Source: an uncultured Clostridia bacterium
Lineage (GTDB): Bacteria > Bacillota > Clostridia > Christensenellales > Aristaeellaceae
Assembly (NCBI GenBank): GCA_937874275.1
Contig: CALNAU010000027.1
Location: forward strand, 1-50,503
Length of the DNA: 50,503 nucleotides
Reading direction: 5' to 3'
A program made the position numbers and the translations under genes. Below, one piece after another: positions 43,248 through 50,418 of the stretch. Below the pieces are notes generated by a model. It was not told the origin of the DNA. It searched no databases and saw only the letters and a program-made list of their open reading frames with translations. Position 1 is the stretch's first letter. The number at the start of each line of letters is the position of its first letter.

Positions 43248-44153
43248 CTACTCCCCATGCGGCAGGAAACCCTTGCCCCGCACCTCGCTGTAATCCAGCA
43301 CAATCAGCAGGGCGGCCGGGTCACACTCGCTGACAATGCGGCGCACCCGCGGCAGCTGCACCCGCGCGCACGCGCACATCAGCACATCCCGCTGGGCACC
43401 AGTGTACATGCCCTCCCCCTTGAGCATCGTCACCCCGCGCTCCAGCTCCTGCTGGATGCGCTGGGCTATCAGACGGTTGTGCGGGCTGATGGTCAGCGCG
43501 ATTCTGCCGCCGGCAAAGCCATCCATCAGCCTATCAATCACAAAGGTGGAAACCAGCGTAAACAGGATGCCGTAGAGCACCGCGTCCACATTGCTGTACA
43601 CAAAGGCGCCCAGCAGTATCAGCGAGCCGTCTATCAACAGGGTAATCTGTCCTACGGACAGGTGAGGCCGCAGCTTGCGCATGGTCATGATGACCAGGTC
43701 GCTGCCGCCCGTACAGCTGCCCGCGTTGTAAATCAATGCCAACCCAAGCCCACTGATGCCCCCGCCAAAGAGGGCCGCAAGCAGCGGGTTCCCGGTGTAG
43801 TGCGGGAAAAGCGGGGCAATCACATCCATCAACACGGCGCCAATGACCAGCGTCTGGAGCGTACGCAGCAGATACCCTTTGCCTAGGTACCGGATAGAGA
43901 GCAAAATAATGGGGATATTGAGCGCCAGAGTGGTCACGCCGATGGGCACCCCAAGCAGGTAGTTGAGGATAACGCCCACACCCGTGATGCCGCCAGGCGC
44001 GAAACTGGCGTGCGAAGCAAAGGTATACACTCCAATAGCATAGGCAATGCCGCCCAGCGCGTCCCACAGCAGGTGCCTCGCATGGCTGGCGACCCGGTCT
44101 TTTGTCAGATGCTTGCCCCACTTCCCGCCTGTCACCCTTCCCCGGTATTTCAT
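43248..44153 (-). CDS. YitT-family membrane protein (second of two tandem copies)
   Basis: 301 residues. An N-terminal basic stretch, then five to six hydrophobic segments (GIAYAIGVYTFASHASFAPGG first, residues about 31-51) and a C-terminal DUF2179-like soluble domain of about 80 residues (ITLTISPHNR...VTMLKGEGMYTGAQRDVLM). This is the YitT/DUF161 architecture; the family's function is unknown. GGAGGAGAAA lies before the ATG at 44153; an earlier frame was rejected. It begins 34 bases after the first YitT gene and should share the cobalamin-riboswitch leader. The 3' end is convergent-free: tig lies downstream on the same strand after 140 bases. Confidence 0.88.
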   Translation of the reverse strand: MKYRGRVTGGKWGKHLTKDRVASHARHLLWDALGGIAYAIGVYTFASHASFAPGGITGVGVILNYLLGVPIGVTTLALNIPIILLSIRYLGKGYLLRTLQTLVIGAVLMDVIAPLFPHYTGNPLLAALFGGGISGLGLALIYNAGSCTGGSDLVIMTMRKLRPHLSVGQITLLIDGSLILLGAFVYSNVDAVLYGILFTLVSTFVIDRLMDGFAGGRIALTISPHNRLIAQRIQQELERGVTMLKGEGMYTGAQRDVLMCACARVQLPRVRRIVSECDPAALLIVLDYSEVRGKGFLPHGE

Positions 44154-44187
44154 GGTTTCTCCTCCATTTGATTGGTCATCCACATGA

Positions 44188-45078
44188 TCACAATGCGTTT
44201 CTAAAGCCGCGGCCAATGATGTCGTTGGTGTTGGTAATCAGCAGGAACGAGTGCGGGCTGTAGGTCTTGACATAGTTTTTGAGCAACACGGCCTCGCGGG
44301 CGTTGACCACAGTGACAATCAGCGAGCGCGCGCCCTGCGAGTATGCCCCGTGCCCTTCAAATACCGTCGCGGTGCGCGCCAGCTTTTCGATGATGAATGC
44401 CTCAATGGCCTGTGCGTCCTCGGTAATAATGTGGAAGTACTTGCGTTGGCGCAGCGTGTTGAGCACCGCTTGCAGCAGAGCACCCCGCATCAGCAGGCCG
44501 AAGATGGAGAAGATGCCCGTCTTGATGTCAAACACAAAGAAGGTGGCCGCGGCCGCCAGAAAATCCGTCATCATCAGCGCCGTGCCGATGCTGTACAGGT
44601 TGGCGTACTTGCGCAGCACCATGGCTACGATGTCAGTGCCCCCGCTGGACGCCCCGATGTGAAACAGCATGCTCGCCCCCGTGGCCGACAGCAGCATGGC
44701 CACCATCAGCTCCATCAACGGCTCATCGGTCAGCGGACCATCCAGTGGGATGTAGCGCTCAAACAGAAACAGCAGCGCTGACAGCAGCAGCGTGCAGTAC
44801 ACGGTCTTGATGCCAAAGTCCCGCCCAATCAGCACCAGGCCAATCCCCAGCAGGGCGATGTTCATCAGGTTGCTCAGCATGGTCACCGTCACACCAGGAA
44901 TCAGCTGTGCCAGCACCACGGCGAAACCGGTCACCCCGCCGGTGGAAAAATGATTGGGAAATTTGAAGAAATATACGCCGATAGCTGACAATAGTATTGC
45001 CAGCGTCATGGTGAGGTAATCTTTCAGCAACACATGCCGGGCAGCTCCGTCCCGGTTTTCTGTCATCTTCGCGTTCAT
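44188..45078 (-). CDS. YitT-family membrane protein (first gene behind cobalamin riboswitch)
   Basis: 296 residues from the ATG at 45078 (AAGGGGA upstream; alternative ATGs at 45099 and 45066). Membrane segments begin with LTMTLAILLSAIGVYFFKFP and the family signature FSTGGVTGFAVVLAQLIPG near residues 44-62; a second half has SGGTDIVAMVLRKYA. The C-terminal DUF2179 domain (about 215-296) includes VFEGHGAYSQGARSLIVTVV. The gene is the first coding sequence after a cobalamin riboswitch with a terminator-type expression platform, so its level is probably lowered by B12. A role in uptake of a cobalamin-related molecule or in adapting to B12 shortage is an inference; no family member has a proven transport substrate to my knowledge. 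Confidence 0.88.
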   Translation of the reverse strand: MNAKMTENRDGAARHVLLKDYLTMTLAILLSAIGVYFFKFPNHFSTGGVTGFAVVLAQLIPGVTVTMLSNLMNIALLGIGLVLIGRDFGIKTVYCTLLLSALLFLFERYIPLDGPLTDEPLMELMVAMLLSATGASMLFHIGASSGGTDIVAMVLRKYANLYSIGTALMMTDFLAAAATFFVFDIKTGIFSIFGLLMRGALLQAVLNTLRQRKYFHIITEDAQAIEAFIIEKLARTATVFEGHGAYSQGARSLIVTVVNAREAVLLKNYVKTYSPHSFLLITNTNDIIGRGFRNAL

Positions 45079-45142
45079 AACACCTGTCCCCTTGTTCATG
45101 TCATCTATTCGTGGCTACACAGCCGCCAAGCCCATTCTACCC

Positions 45143-45176
45143 AATAAAAAACACCTTCCTCGGCAGCAGAAGAAAG
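45143..45176 (-). terminator. Expression-platform terminator of the cobalamin riboswitch
   Basis: Minus strand CTTTCTTC and GAGGAAGG pair over eight positions (two G-U) around a 7-base loop, followed by UGUUUUUUAUU. A competing partner for its 5' arm, GAAAGGCGC (45219-45211), can pair with GCGCTTTC (45179-45172), giving an antiterminator. Confidence 0.7.
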
Positions 45177-45246
45177 CGCAGCGGCATGATGCATCCATGC
45201 CGGTTGTGACGCGCCTTTCGTGTGCCCAAAAACTGTCACGGCGGGT

Positions 45247-45408
45247 GCATGGCAGGTCTCCTGACTGATGGTCTGGGTTTCCCCGGGGTGAAAGCACCTT
45301 CTCAGGCATGCGCCCAATGGCTGTTGTCTTCACCAACCAATCACAGTAATGGCTGTTGTGCCGGATTTGAACCGGCTTCCCTTTTCATCGCGAGGTGCGA
45401 CACCATGC
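45247..45408 (-). ncRNA. Cobalamin riboswitch aptamer
   Basis: On the minus strand the B12 box CAGTCAGGAGACCTGCC (about 45266-45250) is present near the 3' end of the element. The closing stem P1 is GCATGG (45408-45403) with CCATGC (45252-45247), a perfect match. Between them lie the AAAAGGGAA segment, the GGTTCAAATCCGG stem-loop and an ACTGTGA/ACAACAGCC region, as in adenosylcobalamin-type switches. It lies about 170 bases before the first YitT gene and has a promoter just upstream and a terminator/antiterminator pair downstream, so transcription control is likely. The T-arm-like GGTTCAAATCC should not be taken for a tRNA. Confidence 0.92.
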
Positions 45409-45430
45409 GTCCGTTATTCACTTAACATAG

Positions 45431-45460
45431 ATTATAGCACCCCGCTGCCTGTATCAGCAA
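45431..45460 (-). promoter_or_regulatory. Promoter of the riboswitch-YitT operon
   Basis: Minus strand TTGCTG (45460-45455), 18 bases, TATAAT (45436-45431); transcription would start near 45424, just ahead of the aptamer. Confidence 0.65.
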
Positions 45461-45474
45461 CCCGCGGCGTTGCT

Positions 45475-45503
45475 TTCCAACTCCCGCGCCTTCATGGTAT
45501 AAT
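45475..45503 (+). promoter_or_regulatory. Promoter of the CdaR/PucR-type regulator
   Basis: TTCCAA (45475-45480), 17 bases, TATAAT (45498-45503). The -35 is weak. It diverges from the riboswitch promoter. Confidence 0.5.
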
Positions 45504-45549
45504 GCGGCTGTGGCGCGCAAGCGCCCGCATCACAGGGAAGGAATACCGC

Positions 45550-46614
45550 ATGAACGCATTGCTGCTGGAGAGAATCGGGGTGCTGCTGGGCTCCCTCAGC
45601 CATGAGCTGCGGCTGCTTGATCCCTTGGGGCACAGCCTGATTCCATCAGATGCCACCGAATACTATCTGCCCGAGCGCATGGTGCCCGGCCAGGTGGTTA
45701 CGTTCCGCGGCTCCCACTATTTGCGGCTTGCGGGCGAGGATGGCCACATTCTGCTCAGCGGCGCAGCTCCTCAGGCCGAGGACATGCTGCGCCTGGCCGA
45801 AAGCGCTATCAATTCGCTGATCGAACTGCAGCCCCCGCAGGATACCCAGCAGGCCGCCTATCTGCGCCTGTTGACCGAGCAACCTGATGAACTGGAGCAA
45901 GCCGGGCTTATCCGGGAATATCGCATCCCGGCTACCCTACCCCGGTGCGTGATGCTGTTGCGGCCGCAAGCGGTGCGGCAGCCGGCGTATGATTTTTTAC
46001 ACGACCTGGTGCCCTTGGGCGAGCAGGATGTATTGCTGCCGCTGGACCGCGGCTGCGCCATCCTCATCCAGGCGATGGATGAGGAGCAGGGCCCCGGCGA
46101 GGCGGAGGAGTTTGCCCGCGCGCTGGAGGAAACCGTACGCGAGGAAAGCGGCCAGGGCCTGCACTGCGGCATCGGCGATGTGGTCATGCATGCTACGGCC
46201 TTGCAGCAAAGCTACCGGCAGGCGCAGCGAATGCTGGAGATTGGCCCGGCCTTTATGCCCTCGGGCAGCGTGTATGCCTGGCAGCCCATGCTGTTGGCCC
46301 GCTTTCTGGCCGAGGTGCCACCTGAGCGCGCAAAACATTACCATGACCTGCTGTTCAACCAGCAAAACGCCTCCCTGTTCACCGACGAAATATTAGAAAC
46401 CGCCGCCATGTTCCTGGAAAAGAACCTCAACCTGTCCGATACCGCGCGCCAGCTGTACATCCACCGCAACACACTGGTCTACCGGCTGGACAAGATTCAG
46501 CGCCGCTGCGGCCTGGACCTGCGCAGGTTTGAGGACGCTTTCCTTTTCAAACTGTTGTTGGACCTGCAAAAAACACTGCACATCACAGAAAAACGGCCGG
46601 AGAACGGCCGCTGA
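45550..46614 (+). CDS. PucR/CdaR-family transcriptional regulator
   Basis: 354 residues from the ATG behind GGGAAGGAAT. The C-terminal 60 residues carry the family helix-turn-helix: NLSDTARQLYIHRNTLVYRL (about 311-330), DKIQRRCGLDLRRFEDAFLF. The middle GGDEF-like/PucR domain (about 150-280) is degenerate. Such regulators respond to small metabolites such as sugar acids, purine breakdown products or amino acids; here the ligand is unknown. It diverges from the B12-regulated YitT operon and is followed by an S41 peptidase after 11 bases, so those two are likely cotranscribed. Confidence 0.82.
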   Translation: MNALLLERIGVLLGSLSHELRLLDPLGHSLIPSDATEYYLPERMVPGQVVTFRGSHYLRLAGEDGHILLSGAAPQAEDMLRLAESAINSLIELQPPQDTQQAAYLRLLTEQPDELEQAGLIREYRIPATLPRCVMLLRPQAVRQPAYDFLHDLVPLGEQDVLLPLDRGCAILIQAMDEEQGPGEAEEFARALEETVREESGQGLHCGIGDVVMHATALQQSYRQAQRMLEIGPAFMPSGSVYAWQPMLLARFLAEVPPERAKHYHDLLFNQQNASLFTDEILETAAMFLEKNLNLSDTARQLYIHRNTLVYRLDKIQRRCGLDLRRFEDAFLFKLLLDLQKTLHITEKRPENGR

Positions 46615-46625
46615 AAGGCGCTCAC

Positions 46626-47840
46626 ATGAGTAAGAGACTATCTGTCATTTTGGTGGTACTGATTGTGGCCGGGGCCATGCTGGCCGCAGCCGAAGCCATC
46701 CCCGTGCGTCCCGGTGACACCGTCACCATCACGCGCGAGGAATATGAGCGCCTGCAGCAGTATGAAAAGCTGGATGAAGTCAAGCAGTACATCGACAGCT
46801 ATTACTATGAGGAGCCCGACCAGCAGGCGCTGATGGACGGCGCCATCCAGGGGCTGCTCAGCGGCACCAAGGATGCCTACACCTTCTACTACCCGGAGGA
46901 AGCCTGGAAAACCCTGTGGGAAGAGGACGAGGGCAAGTATGCCGGCATCGGCATCCAGATGTTGGGCAGTTATGAAAATGGCACCGTCACCATCATCCGT
47001 GTGTTCAAGGGCACCCCGGCGGAAGAGGCGGGCGTGCGCAAGGGCGATATCCTCTACAAGGTGGAGGAGTTGGAGGTCACCACCGCCACCATGCAGGACG
47101 CCGTCAACGTGATGCGCGGCACACCGGGCGACAAGGTGCACGTGGAGGTGCTGCGCGGTGGCGAGGTGCTGCCCTTTGATATCACCAAAGCCGAGATTAC
47201 CGTCAACCGGGTGGAAAGCATGATGCTGGATAACCAGGTGGGCTATATCGCGCTGTACGAGTTTGCCGGCGGCAGCTATGAGGATTTCAAAGCCGCGTTT
47301 GACGAGCTGGACAAGCAGGGCATGCAATCCCTGATTGTGGACATGCGCGACAATGGCGGCGGCTGGGTAGAGGCCGGTGTCAAGCTGGCGGACATGTTCC
47401 TGAATAAGGAGCTGCTGTACTACACGGAGAACCGCGCGGGCGAGCAGGAAAAAAGTTACACCACCGACGGCAAGAGCAACTTGCCCCTGGTGCTCCTGCT
47501 CAACGAAAACTCCGCCTCCACCACCGAGATTGTGTCCGCCGCCATGAAGGACCTCAATCGTGCCACGCTGGTGGGCACCAAGACCTTCGGCAAGGGCATC
47601 ATCCAATATGTGATGGGCTTAAGCGACGGCAAGTCCGGCTTCCAGTTCACCAGCGCGCAATATTTCTCCCCCAAGGGCAACAAGGTGCATAAGGAGGGCG
47701 TGACCCCCGATATCATCGTGGAGATGCCAGAAGCGCTGGCCGACACCTATTTCGATCTGGGCGACATGGCAGACCCGCAGCTGAAGGCCGCTTATGAGGA
47801 AGCGCTGAAGCTGCTGCCGGCACAGGCCGCGGGTACGTAA
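46626..47840 (+). CDS. S41-family C-terminal processing peptidase (CtpA-like)
   Basis: 404 residues. An N-terminal signal anchor (about residues 5-24) puts it outside the membrane. A PDZ domain (about 100-185, GIGIQMLGSYENG, SPAEE-type GTPAEEAGVRKGDIL) precedes the protease core: catalytic S298 (NENSASTTEI) and K323 (TKTFGKGIIQ), 25 residues apart as in CtpA. It trims or degrades exported proteins from the C-terminal side. The binding site (AAAGGCG) is weak, which fits translational coupling to the regulator gene. A perfect hairpin terminator follows. Confidence 0.92.
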   Translation: MSKRLSVILVVLIVAGAMLAAAEAIPVRPGDTVTITREEYERLQQYEKLDEVKQYIDSYYYEEPDQQALMDGAIQGLLSGTKDAYTFYYPEEAWKTLWEEDEGKYAGIGIQMLGSYENGTVTIIRVFKGTPAEEAGVRKGDILYKVEELEVTTATMQDAVNVMRGTPGDKVHVEVLRGGEVLPFDITKAEITVNRVESMMLDNQVGYIALYEFAGGSYEDFKAAFDELDKQGMQSLIVDMRDNGGGWVEAGVKLADMFLNKELLYYTENRAGEQEKSYTTDGKSNLPLVLLLNENSASTTEIVSAAMKDLNRATLVGTKTFGKGIIQYVMGLSDGKSGFQFTSAQYFSPKGNKVHKEGVTPDIIVEMPEALADTYFDLGDMADPQLKAAYEEALKLLPAQAAGT

Positions 47841-47863
47841 GCGCGTTCGTCTGATAGCATTGC

Positions 47864-47900
47864 AGTAGCCCCCTCCCGATCGGGCAGGGGCTACTGTTTT
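47864..47900 (+). terminator. Terminator after the S41 protease
   Basis: AGTAGCCCC and GGGGCTACT flank CCCGATCGGG; the stem is followed by GTTTT. It also lies before the convergent flavodoxin-like gene. Confidence 0.8.
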
Positions 47901-47919
47901 GAGAACGCTATGGCTCGGA

Positions 47920-48462
47920 TCATGGTGATTGATTGTCTTTTAACACCCGGTCAATCAGGGGCATCAGGTTGGCGCGGTCCGTCCAGTCGCAGCGCTCGTG
48001 CCAGGCGCTAATCAATGCGCGGGCCCAGGCGGGCAGCTTGTCCGCGTCCTTTTTGCGCAGGGATTTATACAGCATGGTGCACATGGCGCGGTCAATGGGG
48101 GTCATGGCCTGCACATCCCACGCGCCTCGAGCGTAGAAAAACGGAATATCCTTAAGCGGCCCTTTGGCGTTGCCGCGGCGCAATTCCTCCAACACCTCCG
48201 GCTCATCCGGGGATGCCCCCACGCCCAGGCAATACAGCCGTTTGCCTGATAGCACCGCCATATTGTCCCGCAGAAAGCTTAAACCCTTGATGCCGGTGGC
48301 AAACAAACCGCCTGCCAGAATGATAACCTCATACGGCGCGGCCGTCTGTACGCTGAGCCGCTTGTTTTCAAACAAATCGGCATCCAATGCCTCAGCCAGC
48401 CACTTGGCGTACCGCGCCGTCGCGCCATACTTGGATTCATAGATGACCGCTATCCGCTTCAT
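47920..48462 (-). CDS. Flavodoxin-like protein
   Basis: 180 residues from the ATG at 48462 behind GGGAGG. The N-terminal IAVIYESKYGATARYAKWLAE (residues 3-23) is the FMN phosphate-binding loop of flavodoxins, and LAGGLFATGIKGLSFL near 50-65 resembles the HemG/flavodoxin_5 group. The C-terminal part (WDVQAMTPIDRAMCTMLYKSL) is helical. It may carry electrons or be a quinone/protoporphyrinogen-type oxidoreductase; partner unknown. Monocistronic. Confidence 0.8.
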   Translation of the reverse strand: MKRIAVIYESKYGATARYAKWLAEALDADLFENKRLSVQTAAPYEVIILAGGLFATGIKGLSFLRDNMAVLSGKRLYCLGVGASPDEPEVLEELRRGNAKGPLKDIPFFYARGAWDVQAMTPIDRAMCTMLYKSLRKKDADKLPAWARALISAWHERCDWTDRANLMPLIDRVLKDNQSP

Positions 48463-48568
48463 GCCGTCCTCCCGCGCATACCATACTACCCGGTATGATA
48501 GCACAGCAAGCGGGGCGGGCAGGGTCTGTTTACGTCGATTTTACATGGATTTCGACTGCCGGTTGCGG

Positions 48569-48740
48569 TTATTGAACCGCCAGCTCCCGCGCAATTTCGT
48601 ACAGCCAATCCTCCTGGCCGCCCACGGCTTCGCGCCGCCCGGCCTCGATGATGATGCTGCGGCTGGAATAGAAGCTTTCTATGACCGCATAGATGATGAT
48701 CTTGAACAGGAAGGGTGGCGTGGCTTGAATTGTACCAGAA
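48569..48740 (-). pseudogene. Chimeric remnant: IS1182-like transposase piece fused to a dmpG C-terminus
   Basis: On the minus strand the frame reads PPFLFKIIIYAVIESFYSSR and then SIIIEAGRREAVGGQEDWL with stop at 48569. The second part matches the C-terminus of 4-hydroxy-2-oxovalerate aldolase (DmpG), whose hallmark is GRRxxVGGQEDM. The first part has the spacing of an IS1182-type transposase N-terminus (LLKVLIYAY...YSSRKI). No start codon or ribosome binding site is seen. The junction lies at the shared SSR-I. Both assignments are from memory of the families. Confidence 0.6.
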
Positions 48741-48858
48741 AACGAAGCCCTGCCCCGCTTCTGCCGGACTTGGCTCCGTTTTCTTTCGACTAATCTGTCA
48801 GGAGAGTTTTGCTATCGCCCACAATTAGGAAATTAATGTTGGAATCATAACTCCAAAT

Positions 48859-49635
48859 TCATTCAACTACATTGAAGGATACATCGCCCAATTTTTCAAC
48901 AGAGGTCTTGACCTGATCCCCTGATTTGATAATATAGGCCTTGGTTATTCCACCAGTTAGGATAATGTACCCTTTAGGAATGGTAAGTCCGCGGCGGCTA
49001 AGCATCTTTGCCAGTTCCCGAATTGACGCAAAGGGGTGGCCAAGTACCGCAGATCCTTTGCCTTTGTCCACAACCTCACCGTTTATAGAGAGGCTGACAT
49101 TCAATTGATCAAATGGCAATTTTTTTACATCAGTCATTTTATCTCCAACCACGTAGCGGGAGGAGGAGCAGTTGTCGGCAATAACATCAGGCAGTGTAAA
49201 GTTAAAGTTCTTAAAACGGCTGTCCACCAATTCCATCACTGGAACAGCATATTGAAGAGCATCCACAATTTCGCTGTCCGAGAGATTATTTCCAGACAGG
49301 TCTTTGCTAAAGATAAAAGCGATTTCCGATTCAACCTTTGGATGGATCAAATCCCCCATTGAAACCTGACCATGGTTCTCCACCTGCATATAGTCAAACA
49401 GGTGACCATACAGAGGATCACTAATACCCATCTGCTCCATCTTCGCACGGCTTGTCAGGCCCATTTTCATGCCGATGACTTTGGCCCCATCAGCCAACTT
49501 CTTCTCCACTAAGTGGTGTTGGACATCATACGCGTTGCTGTGGTTCAATTCCGGTTCGTCATCGGTAATTTTAGTAATCTCTTTGCAATTTTCCTCAGCA
49601 TCAATTAGGATATCAACTATTTTATTGATGTCCAT
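48859..49635 (-). CDS. 2-oxopent-4-enoate hydratase / 4-oxalocrotonate decarboxylase family (MhpD/DmpH)
   Basis: 258 residues, full length for this branch of the fumarylacetoacetase superfamily. Characteristic stretches: GMKMGLTSRAKMEQMG near residues 66-81, the metal-site HPKVESEIAFIFSKDL (about 107-122), VMELVDSRFKNF, and the C-terminal VLGHPFASIRELAKML. These enzymes work in meta-cleavage of catechols, giving 4-hydroxy-2-oxovalerate, which DmpG then splits; the dmpG tail nearby supports this. AAAGGAG precedes the ATG. Codon use and base composition differ from the rest of the window, suggesting a recent transfer. It may be the only intact gene in the remnant; expression is doubtful. Confidence 0.8.
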   Translation of the reverse strand: MDINKIVDILIDAEENCKEITKITDDEPELNHSNAYDVQHHLVEKKLADGAKVIGMKMGLTSRAKMEQMGISDPLYGHLFDYMQVENHGQVSMGDLIHPKVESEIAFIFSKDLSGNNLSDSEIVDALQYAVPVMELVDSRFKNFNFTLPDVIADNCSSSRYVVGDKMTDVKKLPFDQLNVSLSINGEVVDKGKGSAVLGHPFASIRELAKMLSRRGLTIPKGYIILTGGITKAYIIKSGDQVKTSVEKLGDVSFNVVE

Positions 49636-49648
49636 CCTTACACTCCTT

Positions 49649-50125
49649 TTATTTTTTTGGCTTAATTTCATCAAAGGTATTGAAAAACTCGTATACGGCA
49701 TCCAATGCAGCCTTGGCCTCTTCCGGACTGTAATATTTGGCCCACATTGCCATACCAGCAAGATCCTCCACATACTTGGGATTTTCGACAACAGCCTTCA
49801 GTGCCGCAGTAAATGTTTCTACGATATCATCCGGTGTGTCTTTGGGGAAGAAAAATGGATAGATTTTGCTAAAATGCAGGTCGACACCTTGCTCTTTCAT
49901 GGTGGGGACATCGGGGATCAACGGGTCTCGTTCAGCAGATACATTGCCAAGGACGATTAGTTCACCAGTCTCCAAGTAGGGCTTGGCAACATTGTAGGGA
50001 ACGGAAACCATATCCACGTGTCCGCCAAGGAGTGAAGCCAGGTGATCGACAGAGGATGCGCCAGCATCGATTTTGAAGAATTGTACGCCTGCTTCACGCT
50101 CAATCGCAAGCACTTCAAGGCACAT
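49649..50125 (-). pseudogene. tctC: Tripartite tricarboxylate transporter binding protein TctC, N-terminal half missing
   Basis: 158 residues that correspond to the C-terminal half of TctC (usually about 320). GELIVLGNVSAERDPLIPDVPTMKEQG near residues 71-97 is typical. An in-frame TAG lies nine bases before the first ATG, there is no signal peptide and no ribosome binding site, so the N-terminal half has been lost by deletion or rearrangement between about 50126 and 50160. TctC would capture carboxylates for TctAB. It would have preceded mhpD in an uptake-and-degradation cluster. Confidence 0.8.
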
Positions 50126-50168
50126 AACTAACTAATGATTTTTTGGTGCTCTGCCCTTTTACATATCT

Positions 50169-50418
50169 CTATATGAGGTTTTCGTCCTCTACTTCACCCT
50201 TGTTCTTGTGCCTCTTCCATACACTCTGAGCAATCATAGCAAAGCTTGCAAGAATAATGATGGCAGAAACAGGGCGTGACAAGAAGATACTAGGATCACC
50301 ACCAGACATTCTTAAAGACAGCCTGAATTCCCTTTCAAACATTCCTCCCAAAACGAGACCTAACACTGCTGGCGCAACCGGAAACTTTCCTCTCATCATT
50401 AGGGATAGAGTACACTAA
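50169..50418 (-). pseudogene. tctA: TctA membrane subunit, C-terminal fragment
   Basis: About 80 residues ending at the stop at 50169. LMMRGKFPVAPAVLGLVLGG and GDPSIFLSRPVSAIIIL match the last two membrane segments of TctA, a protein normally of about 500 residues. Coding similarity stops at about 50418, where a different sequence begins and an in-frame TAG occurs. The rest of TctA and TctB are not seen. It looks cut by an insertion at that point. Confidence 0.75.

Noticed and set aside
45355..45380. tRNA T-arm-like GGTTCAAATCC on the minus strand
   Set aside because: It lies inside the cobalamin riboswitch; no acceptor stem, anticodon arm or CCA end surrounds it.
48443..48793. 116-codon plus-strand ORF over the dmpG remnant
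   Set aside because: The opposite strand carries recognisable DmpG and transposase similarity; this frame has none.
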